Source: Methanobacteriota archaeon
Lineage (GTDB): Archaea; Thermoplasmatota; Poseidoniia; Poseidoniales; Poseidoniaceae
Length of the DNA: 23,717 nt
Reading direction: 5' to 3'
NCBI GenBank assembly: GCA_002727515.1
Contig: PBXF01000015.1
Location: forward strand, 44,189 to 67,905
The position numbers and the translations under genes were made by a program. Within the stretch, counting starts at the first letter, position 1, and every line of letters starts with the position of its first letter. The notes beneath the pieces were generated by a model that saw nothing but the letters and a program-made list of their open reading frames with translations, was not told where the DNA came from and made no database searches. Positions 1-7,083 of the stretch are shown here, piece by piece.

Positions 1-894
1 GTGGTATGTGCAGCAATAGATGAACTGGAAAAGAAACCGAGGTCGTTCTGGACTGGTTCAATGGGTTGGGTAGATGTTCATTCAGGAGATTCGATTTGGA
101 ACATCATGATTAGAACACTAGAAGCTCGTAAGATTGGAGATAATTGGGAAGGCAAAGTGATGGCTGGCGGAGGCATTACGATTGAAAGCAACCCCAATGC
201 AGAAGTTGCCGAAGCTACTTGGAAAGCGTCTGCTTTGAGGAGAGCATGTGGTTGGCTTAGTTCTGATAATTCCTTGATCCCCAAAGGAGACTTGGGGATA
301 TACCCTTTGTATCTTGAACACAAAGTCCCAGTTGTTACAGAAAAATTCGACCTTGATGTTGCCTTTATTGACAATTTAGATTCCTTTAGTTACAACATAA
401 TTCACTATTTAGAATTACTTGGTTGTAAGGTCGATGTCATTGATGGAAGAGGGGAAATTCGGGACTTTGAGCATGATGCTATTGTAATCGGCCCCGGGCC
501 AGGAAGGCCAGAAATTTCACCCTTGACCATGCATGCTGCTGGATTAGATCTCCCGGTACTGGGAATCTGTCTAGGCCATCAAGCAATAGGGATATCTCGT
601 GGAATGAACCTTATTGAAAGCCCATACGGACCTGTTCATGGAGTGCCTAGTAAAATAATATCAAATGGCAATGGCCTAATGAAAAAGGGCATCTGCAAAA
701 TGACAAGGTACAACTCTCTAATTCTATCAGGCGATGGTGATTTAGAGATAACTTCAACGGACGAAACAGGTACATTGCCGATGGAAATTAGAAGCGGAAA
801 TAAATTTGGAGTTCAGTTCCATCCTGAGTCGATAGGCTCTGAAAATGGTATCGAAATCTTTTCCCGATTTTTAAGTATGATAGCGCATTCTTGA
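1..894 (+). CDS. Fused anthranilate/aminodeoxychorismate synthase, C-terminal part (TrpE(G)-like), partial
   Basis: The reading frame is open at the window edge, so only the last 297 residues are present. Residues 1-90 match the end of the chorismate-binding domain of the TrpE/PabB family: a GSMGWVD stretch (19-25), an IRTLEAR segment (37-43), GGGI (56-59), and an acidic region followed by a KASALRRA helix. Residues 118-297 are a class I glutamine amidotransferase: GPGPGRP (164-170), catalytic Cys190 in GICLGHQ, and His274 and Glu276 in FHPES. The enzyme would use glutamine-derived ammonia to aminate chorismate, giving anthranilate (tryptophan) or aminodeoxychorismate (folate-type cofactors). 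The order, synthase first and amidotransferase second, is that of fused TrpE(G) and PhzE-like proteins; fused PabA-PabB proteins usually have the reverse order. Which product is made cannot be decided from this fragment. Confidence 0.88.
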   Translation: MVCAAIDELEKKPRSFWTGSMGWVDVHSGDSIWNIMIRTLEARKIGDNWEGKVMAGGGITIESNPNAEVAEATWKASALRRACGWLSSDNSLIPKGDLGIYPLYLEHKVPVVTEKFDLDVAFIDNLDSFSYNIIHYLELLGCKVDVIDGRGEIRDFEHDAIVIGPGPGRPEISPLTMHAAGLDLPVLGICLGHQAIGISRGMNLIESPYGPVHGVPSKIISNGNGLMKKGICKMTRYNSLILSGDGDLEITSTDETGTLPMEIRSGNKFGVQFHPESIGSENGIEIFSRFLSMIAHS

Positions 895-920
895 AGTGGG
901 GTCTCTTTATCGGTTGTAAC

Positions 921-1307
921 ATGCCGACCTGTCGCCATTGCTACAGTACGTATCCCCGTGAACAATTTATTCATGGAAATGGTCCAAAAACGCAGGTGTG
1001 CGTAAGATGTGGCGTCGAGAAGGGATTAGTCACAAAAGAAGAGGTTGCATCTTACTATGATGACTCAACTGCGAATGCTAGGTTCTCTGCGCTCGCAAGA
1101 AGATGGTCGCCCCTAATGTGGCTGAGTATTCTTTGGATTGTTTGGATTATGTACCTAGGAGACGTAGACCCGTGGGGACTTTATTCTCTAATTGTAATAG
1201 GTGCGTTTACATTGATTGTTCCAGTCTATATGCTGTTTTATTCCTCAAAACATATGGCAGTAATGACTAGGTTAACACCTGACTATGAAAGGCCAAAGGG
1301 TCACTGA
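921..1307 (+). CDS. Small zinc-ribbon membrane protein
   Basis: The product has 128 residues when started at the ATG at 921. An in-frame TTG at 891 would add ten residues, but it overlaps the previous stop and adds nothing recognisable. The N-terminus holds two CxxC knuckles (Cys4/Cys7 and Cys27/Cys30, 19 residues apart), a typical zinc-ribbon layout. A charged region follows, then two hydrophobic segments (about 62-79 and 85-107) separated by a short DVDPWG turn, and a basic tail. I infer a cytoplasmic zinc ribbon on a two-helix hairpin in the membrane. The gene starts 26 bases after the synthase gene and may be cotranscribed with it. No Shine-Dalgarno sequence is visible before the ATG. I do not recognise a specific family and assign no function. 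Confidence 0.7.
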   Translation: MPTCRHCYSTYPREQFIHGNGPKTQVCVRCGVEKGLVTKEEVASYYDDSTANARFSALARRWSPLMWLSILWIVWIMYLGDVDPWGLYSLIVIGAFTLIVPVYMLFYSSKHMAVMTRLTPDYERPKGH

Positions 1308-1328
1308 TTTTTGTAAATAAGTGATTAT

Positions 1329-2978
1329 ATGACTGACGAATCTCCTAGTGAAGAAATTCTTGACGCAATTATTTTTGAGGATTCAAATAAACAGCCTCAA
1401 ATCCTTGCAATAATCCTTACAATCTTGTTATTGGGTTCAACTGTGTTTTATTTTATGCAATCAGATGATAACAGCACGGGTAAGAGCTTATTTTCTGACG
1501 ATTACTTTTTCACTTCCAGTGACGTATTTGTAACAGATTCAAACGGTATGCCTGTTAATGTCAAACCGATTGAAATGAAATTCTTTGCAAGCGATGTTGG
1601 CGAGGCTGCACCTGAACCAAGTGTTGGAATAACTTCTTCTGGTTGTGTATTCTTTATCGCTCTTGAGAAAGTAATGCGTTCCTGCGACGGTGGAATCACG
1701 TGGGCTGAAGTTCAGGGACCCGCTTGCTCCCCAACAACAAGTGATCCCTATGGCTGGGTAGACCCTATCACCGACAGAGTGTTTGGTGTTCAAATGATTG
1801 GCCTAGAAACATCATGGATTTGCTGGAGTGATAATGATGGACAAAGTTGGTTAGGAAACCCTCACGATTCTGGCACTACACCAATTAATGACCACATAAA
1901 ACTCGCAACCGGACCTTGGACAAATGAAGGATATGGCGCACTTGCAAATGGTAATCCTTTAGCATTCGAAACCGCAGTATATTACTGCTACAACAAGCTT
2001 GCAGGTATTTTCTGTTTCACTAGTTTTGATGGCGGAGCAACATTTGAAGCTGGAGGTCAAATTATCGGACTCGCCACCACCAACGGGGGGTTGCATGGAG
2101 CAATTTCAACTGCACCTGATGGCACTGTATATGTCACCCCGAGAGTAGAAACCCCGACTGTAATCGTTTCTAAAGACAATGGCTTTTCTTGGTTTGAAAG
2201 AACTATGGGCGAAGATGTCAGCACGCCATATCCTAGGAAAAATTCCGAAGTTGCCACAGATACTGCGTCGAATGCATACCATGTTTGGACAGGAGCGGAT
2301 GAAGGAATTTATCTCTCAAGAAGTATTGATTCTGGATTGACCTGGGAACAAGATAGCCTTAGAGCAAGTCCGATTCAAGTCATTTCAACAGCATTCCCAC
2401 AAATTGATGCCGGCGATCCTGGAAAATTTGCAGTTACATATCTTGGTAGTGAAAATGTTTCATTGTTAGGCACGCCAGACTTAGATGGAAATCCATGGGA
2501 TGGAAATGGGCATTACGCCCCTAATGAAGTCCACTATCATCTATATGTCACGTTCAGTTTCAATGCTCTCGATGAGGAACCTATATTCCACACACGCAGA
2601 ATTTCAACTGACCCCGTTCAAGTAGGGGCTATATGTTTGAATAGCGGAGATTGTAGAAGCGACCAAGGTGGCTCAAACCGTAACCTACTAGATTTCAATG
2701 ATTTACACATTGACAGAGAAGGAAGAGTGTATATTGCAATGGCTGATGGTTGTACTGGTGAATGTGCAACATCCGAAGCACCAACCCCTGCAGATTCTAG
2801 GGATAATAGGGGATTCATGTACATGCTAGAATATGGGCCAAGTCTGTTAGAAGAATATGGAATTTTAAATTCTCTAAATCCAGATGCCGATTCTGCTCCA
2901 ACTGATGATTCATATCTGAAAATTAATTCTGAGGTTATAGCAGTAAGAGAAGACTTTGATGACGACCTAATTCTTTGA
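1329..2978 (+). CDS. Membrane-anchored Asp-box (BNR / sialidase-fold) exoprotein
   Basis: The product has 549 residues. A single hydrophobic segment (about 24-43) follows an acidic N-terminus and probably anchors the rest outside the cell. Five Asp-box motifs (S-x-D-x-G-x-T/S-W/F) are visible at about 118-125, 167-174, 232-239, 281-288 and 332-339. These mark a beta-propeller of the BNR/sialidase superfamily. Cysteines are frequent (for example 106, 119, 133, 165, 220, 229, plus later C-x5-C and C-x3-C pairs), which fits an extracellular, disulfide-bonded domain. Asp-boxes are structural and also occur in non-enzymatic propellers. I did not identify the sialidase arginine triad, so a glycosidase activity is not shown. 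A GTGAT stretch 5 bases upstream supports the ATG start. The 3' end overlaps the convergent ychF gene by 12 bases. Confidence 0.75.
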   Translation: MTDESPSEEILDAIIFEDSNKQPQILAIILTILLLGSTVFYFMQSDDNSTGKSLFSDDYFFTSSDVFVTDSNGMPVNVKPIEMKFFASDVGEAAPEPSVGITSSGCVFFIALEKVMRSCDGGITWAEVQGPACSPTTSDPYGWVDPITDRVFGVQMIGLETSWICWSDNDGQSWLGNPHDSGTTPINDHIKLATGPWTNEGYGALANGNPLAFETAVYYCYNKLAGIFCFTSFDGGATFEAGGQIIGLATTNGGLHGAISTAPDGTVYVTPRVETPTVIVSKDNGFSWFERTMGEDVSTPYPRKNSEVATDTASNAYHVWTGADEGIYLSRSIDSGLTWEQDSLRASPIQVISTAFPQIDAGDPGKFAVTYLGSENVSLLGTPDLDGNPWDGNGHYAPNEVHYHLYVTFSFNALDEEPIFHTRRISTDPVQVGAICLNSGDCRSDQGGSNRNLLDFNDLHIDREGRVYIAMADGCTGECATSEAPTPADSRDNRGFMYMLEYGPSLLEEYGILNSLNPDADSAPTDDSYLKINSEVIAVREDFDDDLIL

Positions 2979-4241
2979 ATGTATTTTGATAACATCGTTA
3001 TCATTGCACTCATAATCTGCACCGACTACTCTTCTAGTTCTAGCATCTACAGCCTTGATGAAACCATCTCCAAGGTCAGAATGAACCTTGTAGGCCAACG
3101 ATTTTGCAGTGATCAAATCAGGTACAACAAATGCATCAGGAAGTATCTTACCATCACCGTCTTTCCATGCGCTCTCATCTGCGACTGGGTAAACTACAAT
3201 ATGATTCAAGGCTGAAAATAAAACATCTGAAATTAATTTTGAGACACCTGTATTACCTAATCTTGCCAGTTTATTTTTCATTGTAGAAAGAGCGTTAGAT
3301 TGTGCCTCATTGAGATTGGATTCATTCAGAATAATGAAATCATTATCACCTGAATTATAGCTGATAATTCCTGCAGAATCCGCCCTTCTTAGTGCTAGTT
3401 CCATATCCGCCATCGTAGGCTGAACCAGTCCGTCTGAATCGACAACATCCCAAGTTTGTTCATTTGTTGAATCGGCTTTATTTGCAGCTATATGAATAGG
3501 GAAAAGTTGTCTTCTTATCTCAACTGCTAAATGTCGGATTTTGTCTTCTTCCCAAACCCAAGGTGTGTCTATATTTCCTAGATTTGTTCTCATCGCATCC
3601 AATGTTTGGAGGATTTGCGGCATGGTGGCCCCTAAACCAGTGAACCTTTCCAACAGGAATTTACTAAACCCTTTTTCCCCCTCGGCTTGCACCTTCTTTG
3701 AAGCCCTTGACCAGCCGTCGTTTAATAATCCGAATATCCAAGAATCTAATTCAGAGGTTAGAAAATTGACCTCTGAAATTATAGAGGCCCTGATATCTTG
3801 AAGTTGGGATATTGGATTTCCTTCTATGTCAGTTGTTCCTGCTGCATCAATTACCTGAATTAATGCATTACAGTTTGCCAAATCAGATAGGAATGCATTC
3901 CCTCTTCCTCTTCCTTCTGAGGCACCTGGCACCAATCCTGCAACGTCAACCAAGAAGGTTGGAACTAGGCGCTTGAAACCAACACAACTCCCTGTCCTAG
4001 GCTCACAAATACTCCCTTTTCTTTCATCAGTTTCGTCAACGGGAGGCAGACGACCGTCGGCTTCTAATTTCTTCCTTAATTCTTTACAGGGACATTCATT
4101 AGGAGATTCAATAAATGCAACTCCAACATTAGGCTCAATTGTACAAAATGGATAATTGGCAATATCTACTTTAGCAAGTGTTGCTGCACTAAAGAATGTT
4201 GATTTACCTACGTTTGGCTTACCTACCAAGCCAATTCGCAT
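2967..4241 (-). CDS. ychF: Obg-family GTPase YchF, archaeal type
   Basis: The product has 424 residues. G1 is GKPNVGKS (7-14), G3 is DVAG (99-102) followed by a GASEGRGRG segment, and G4 is NKAD (254-257). The middle (about 140-240) is the helical region typical of the archaeal form, and the last 80 or so residues form a TGS domain starting near VYPVADE. YchF proteins bind GTP/ATP and associate with ribosomes; the NKxD G4 is canonical for guanine, unlike the altered G4 of bacterial ATP-preferring YchF. The start ATG lies four bases after the TGA of the upstream membrane-protein gene (TGA-TGCA-ATG), so translational coupling is likely. The stop TAG lies inside the last codons of the convergent Asp-box gene. 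Family assignment is firm; any functional link to the upstream gene is inference. Confidence 0.93.
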   Translation of the reverse strand: MRIGLVGKPNVGKSTFFSAATLAKVDIANYPFCTIEPNVGVAFIESPNECPCKELRKKLEADGRLPPVDETDERKGSICEPRTGSCVGFKRLVPTFLVDVAGLVPGASEGRGRGNAFLSDLANCNALIQVIDAAGTTDIEGNPISQLQDIRASIISEVNFLTSELDSWIFGLLNDGWSRASKKVQAEGEKGFSKFLLERFTGLGATMPQILQTLDAMRTNLGNIDTPWVWEEDKIRHLAVEIRRQLFPIHIAANKADSTNEQTWDVVDSDGLVQPTMADMELALRRADSAGIISYNSGDNDFIILNESNLNEAQSNALSTMKNKLARLGNTGVSKLISDVLFSALNHIVVYPVADESAWKDGDGKILPDAFVVPDLITAKSLAYKVHSDLGDGFIKAVDARTRRVVGADYECNDNDVIKIHSKN

Positions 4242-4245
4242 TGCA

Positions 4246-6729
4246 TCACGCCTTGGTTATTCTATCAATTAAGTCAGCCTTGGTTCCCGATGTGTCCAGA
4301 CCCATTGAGTCTGCTAAATCTACCAATTCTGCCTTTTTCATCTTCTTTAAATCTGAATTGTTTGAAGGCTTGCCGCCTCCTTCAAGTAAGGCCTTAGCTT
4401 GCGCAGCCCACTGGTCACGCTTGACTCTTCCAGGGAAGAACTCAATTGCTTCGTTCACTGTATCCTCAAGTTTACTATCCATCTTAGAAATCTGTGCATA
4501 GGTAAAAATTCCTAGAGCATTTAACTTCTCTTCGATGAATGGCCCTACTCCCTTTATGGCTTGTAGGTCTTCCTTTTCAGAGGACTTTGCGGTACCTAGA
4601 ACACTAAAGTCAATCTTCGAAGCGTTTGCTTTGACTCGCTCTAATTCTTCTCTCTTCTTGATTTCAGCTTCAGTAGGGGCGTCTGTAGACTCTTCTTCGG
4701 GCTCTTGTGTGGATTCTTCAACTACCTCTTCAGGTTCCTCTTCTTCAGCAACTTCTTCTGATTCTTCCTCATAAGGAATGAATTCAATTCCTAAATCGTT
4801 TCTTATGTTCATTAAAGCAATGTCGATTTCTGGAAGGTTGATTTTTCCGTCGGAGTTTATGTCCATCATACTAACCAACTTCTCGATATCCCAAGGTGGC
4901 AGATCTGCGACATCTGCTACTCTCAAAGCGTTGGCAAACTCGAACATGTCAAGTTCACCAGAGTCATCTACGTCAGCCCAAGCAAAGAATTGAGCGGTTG
5001 TTGTACCACGGCCACAAAGCCACTTTGTTAACTCAACTAAATCTTGGTCGTGCTCAACAGGGAATTCGTCAACCTCATCATTGTGTAACCCTGCTGATAC
5101 TTCTATTACTGTCGAGCCGCCTTCTACTTCTTCATCAGTTCCGCCGATTACAAGTGTTGTGTCAACACCAACTCCTCTACCCAATAATGACCTAATGGTT
5201 GTAGTTCCATCCACTAGGTTATACGTTGTAATATCGCTAACGTTAGATACAGGAGTTTCAGAATTTGTGCCAAATAGTAGCGTCTTAACAACTGTGTTTC
5301 CTGCCATTATGTAGCCCATTACAACACCATAGAATGCAAATGCACCAACTAGTGCAAATCCGCTGATGCTTGTGGATGTATCTTCAACTTCTGCCTCAAT
5401 TAGCGCATTTTCTGACCATCCGTACATCAAGAATAGAATTGTAGAGATTAAGCCTCCTGCAATCACGAGCCATGTTGCCATACCCGCTGAACCGGTTAGC
5501 GTTTTCTTGCCAGACAGAGGATATGAATGGAATAACGCACCTAAGCAGAATAATCCTCCTATTACATACATGAATGAATTGTTGATTACGTCAGCCACAT
5601 TTGCCATTGATCCATCGCCTATCATTACATTCAATCCGGTGAAGTATCCGATTACTGCGAATAAAGGCAGCATAATTGCACCCGCTGCAACTGCTGTCGC
5701 CCCTGGGCTGTCTACGACTGCACTTGCGTTGCCTCTCATTGTTGCAATCATATTGGTAGATGCTGCAAAGACTGGGAATAATCCCATAGTCACTAAAATA
5801 GCTCCAACAGACTGTGTTAGATTGCCTGCATGATTCGATTCTGCTAAGAAGAATGGGGGAACTGTTACGAATAACAAAACCATAGACGCTTTTGTTAGGC
5901 TTCCTGACCAGATTGGCTGACCTGTAACGTGAGACAGAATATGATACCCAACTGCAAACATCAGTGCAAGCGGTGCCCATGTTGACAACATAATCTGGGC
6001 GACCCAAACTGTTGATGTCCAATCTAGTGACTCTCCGAGAGCTGTGCTAATCTTACCAAAGATGATTGTTAACAAACCTAGAACGAGGAACCACGATGGA
6101 ACAGATATAGGGGAAGTTCCTCTGTCTCCAAGAGTGATTAGAGAATTGACCATTAGACTTAGCGCCAAAAATGCTGAAACTATCCCATAAAGTGCTATTT
6201 GAGTTGTCTCAAAAGTAATGAAATCATAGTGGTCTAGAACTGTTAAAATCAAACCGAAGAAGACTTGGCCTGTCCATGCTAGAGCAATGAATGAAGCGTT
6301 GGCTTCACTAGCTAGTTTAGCGCCACAGGTTCTGGCATGAGCAACCAAGGCACCACCAACAAGTATAGCGAACATTGCTGTACTCATTGCAACTGTGTTG
6401 AAGTAATTTAGAGCACTACCATCGTCGTAGCCCCAACCGATGTTAGACAGAGAATCTAATGCAGATGGATCGTATGTATGCCAAGCAGAGAGGAATCCTC
6501 CTACTCCAGCAAGAACTAACCAAAATACACCAGTCTGCATCCAAGTCTTAGCGCCGTTACCCTCTTTTTCTTGAAAGAGTTCTGTCACTGGACCTGCTGC
6601 CTTTGTAAGTAAGAACATCCCAAATTGCCTTAATGGCTGAGTCATTCCTCCGATTCCTTTCTGTATAACATTCGCAAACACGAGATATGTTACTAGAATT
6701 ACTGCTCCGGTTGTTATCGCTCCTGACAT
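4246..6729 (-). CDS. Polytopic membrane protein: heme-copper-oxidase-I-like fold lacking ligands, fused to EF-hands, HhH and SAP
   Basis: The product has 827 residues. Residues 1-485 contain about 12-13 hydrophobic helices. Several stretches line up, from memory, with cbb3-type heme-copper oxidase subunit I: 110-139 with the TM2 region (shared RTC after the helix), 242-281 with the TM6-TM7 region (WV, then YxxL...G-x-P-I-x-S), 325-334 with an N-x-MR-G loop, and 382-440 with TM10-TM11 (x-P-x-x-G-K, then a WL...G...GW helix). The usual histidine ligands are missing at these places (Phe110, Ile246, Ile382/Asn384); only His300 could correspond to a TM7 ligand. A soluble beta-rich stretch (about 495-560) follows, then two canonical EF-hand loops (586-597, 623-634), an acidic linker (654-685), a helix-hairpin-helix segment (about 720-785) and a SAP domain (793-827). 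GAGGTG overlaps the preceding stop and sets the ATG. The oxidase relationship is my inference; EF-hands and SAP are clear. Confidence 0.6.
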   Translation of the reverse strand: MSGAITTGAVILVTYLVFANVIQKGIGGMTQPLRQFGMFLLTKAAGPVTELFQEKEGNGAKTWMQTGVFWLVLAGVGGFLSAWHTYDPSALDSLSNIGWGYDDGSALNYFNTVAMSTAMFAILVGGALVAHARTCGAKLASEANASFIALAWTGQVFFGLILTVLDHYDFITFETTQIALYGIVSAFLALSLMVNSLITLGDRGTSPISVPSWFLVLGLLTIIFGKISTALGESLDWTSTVWVAQIMLSTWAPLALMFAVGYHILSHVTGQPIWSGSLTKASMVLLFVTVPPFFLAESNHAGNLTQSVGAILVTMGLFPVFAASTNMIATMRGNASAVVDSPGATAVAAGAIMLPLFAVIGYFTGLNVMIGDGSMANVADVINNSFMYVIGGLFCLGALFHSYPLSGKKTLTGSAGMATWLVIAGGLISTILFLMYGWSENALIEAEVEDTSTSISGFALVGAFAFYGVVMGYIMAGNTVVKTLLFGTNSETPVSNVSDITTYNLVDGTTTIRSLLGRGVGVDTTLVIGGTDEEVEGGSTVIEVSAGLHNDEVDEFPVEHDQDLVELTKWLCGRGTTTAQFFAWADVDDSGELDMFEFANALRVADVADLPPWDIEKLVSMMDINSDGKINLPEIDIALMNIRNDLGIEFIPYEEESEEVAEEEEPEEVVEESTQEPEEESTDAPTEAEIKKREELERVKANASKIDFSVLGTAKSSEKEDLQAIKGVGPFIEEKLNALGIFTYAQISKMDSKLEDTVNEAIEFFPGRVKRDQWAAQAKALLEGGGKPSNNSDLKKMKKAELVDLADSMGLDTSGTKADLIDRITKA

Positions 6730-6738
6730 AATAGCACC

Positions 6739-7011
6739 TCAATCCGAAAGGACGCCCCCGACAAGATTAGCGATTATCATTCCAGTTCCAACTAATATCC
6801 CAATGAGGTAATACCAGATTCCTGAGCCTCCAAGATTTTCCATTAGTGGTACAATTTCACCAATTACAGGCATATTATCCCATCCGAAGATGTTGCTATA
6901 CATCGCAAGTAAACCTGCAAGTCCAACAAACATTATCACAATAATCATTCTTGATGAAGATGGTTCAGCAACACCCTCAGAAACGTCTGGCAAAATTGTA
7001 GAATTGGCCAT
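6739..7011 (-). CDS. Two-helix small membrane protein
   Basis: The product has 90 residues. A short polar N-terminus is followed by a hydrophobic helix (about 22-40), a loop with a WDNMPVIGEIVPLMENLGG stretch, and a second helix (about 67-88) ending in VLSD. I do not recognise a family. The gene lies 9 bases upstream of the 827-residue membrane protein gene, and its stop codon merges with that gene's Shine-Dalgarno sequence, so the two are almost certainly cotranscribed. The products may form a complex; a small accessory subunit of the oxidase-like protein is a reasonable guess but not shown. The start ATG is preceded by GGTGAG at three bases' spacing, and that site directly abuts a perfect inverted repeat. 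The gene appears to be the first of its transcription unit. Confidence 0.75.
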   Translation of the reverse strand: MANSTILPDVSEGVAEPSSSRMIIVIMFVGLAGLLAMYSNIFGWDNMPVIGEIVPLMENLGGSGIWYYLIGILVGTGMIIANLVGGVLSD

Positions 7012-7014
7012 TTT

Positions 7015-7020
7015 CTCACC
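7015..7020 (-). promoter_or_regulatory. Ribosome binding site GGTGAG
   Basis: GGTGAG stands three bases before the ATG of the 90-residue membrane protein gene and is complementary to the end of 16S rRNA. The inverted repeat at 7021-7039 begins at the very next base, so folding of that repeat could affect access to this site. Confidence 0.75.
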
Positions 7021-7039
7021 TTGACCCCATAGGGGTCAA
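7021..7039. promoter_or_regulatory. Perfect inverted repeat, operator or 5' hairpin
   Basis: TTGACCCC-ATA-GGGGTCAA has 8-base arms that match perfectly around a 3-base centre. It lies between RaSEA and the two-helix membrane protein gene and touches the latter's GGTGAG. A TATA-like stretch (minus strand CTTTATG, 7061-7067) is about 25 bases upstream, so transcription would start near the edge of the repeat. It could be an operator at the start site or an RNA hairpin next to the ribosome binding site. No T-run follows, so a terminator is unlikely. Confidence 0.6.
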
Positions 7040-7083
7040 TTACTCCACCGATGATAGAGTCATAAAGATTGACCAGCAATAAC

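Noticed and set aside
1329..2978. Calling the Asp-box protein a sialidase
   Set aside because: Asp-boxes are structural and the catalytic arginine triad was not found by eye.
4674..4770. Repetitive TCTTC/CTTCT stretch as a DNA repeat element
   Set aside because: It encodes the acidic Glu-rich linker of the membrane protein in frame, and the pattern is explained by Glu codons.
5591..6022. A second minus-strand frame of 143 codons inside the 827-residue membrane protein gene
   Set aside because: It overlaps the long gene in another phase and gives an Arg/Ser/Cys-rich product without a domain; it is a by-product of the coding bias.
7021..7039. The inverted repeat as a transcription terminator of RaSEA
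   Set aside because: No T-run follows, and it directly abuts the ribosome binding site of the next gene, so an operator or leader hairpin fits better.
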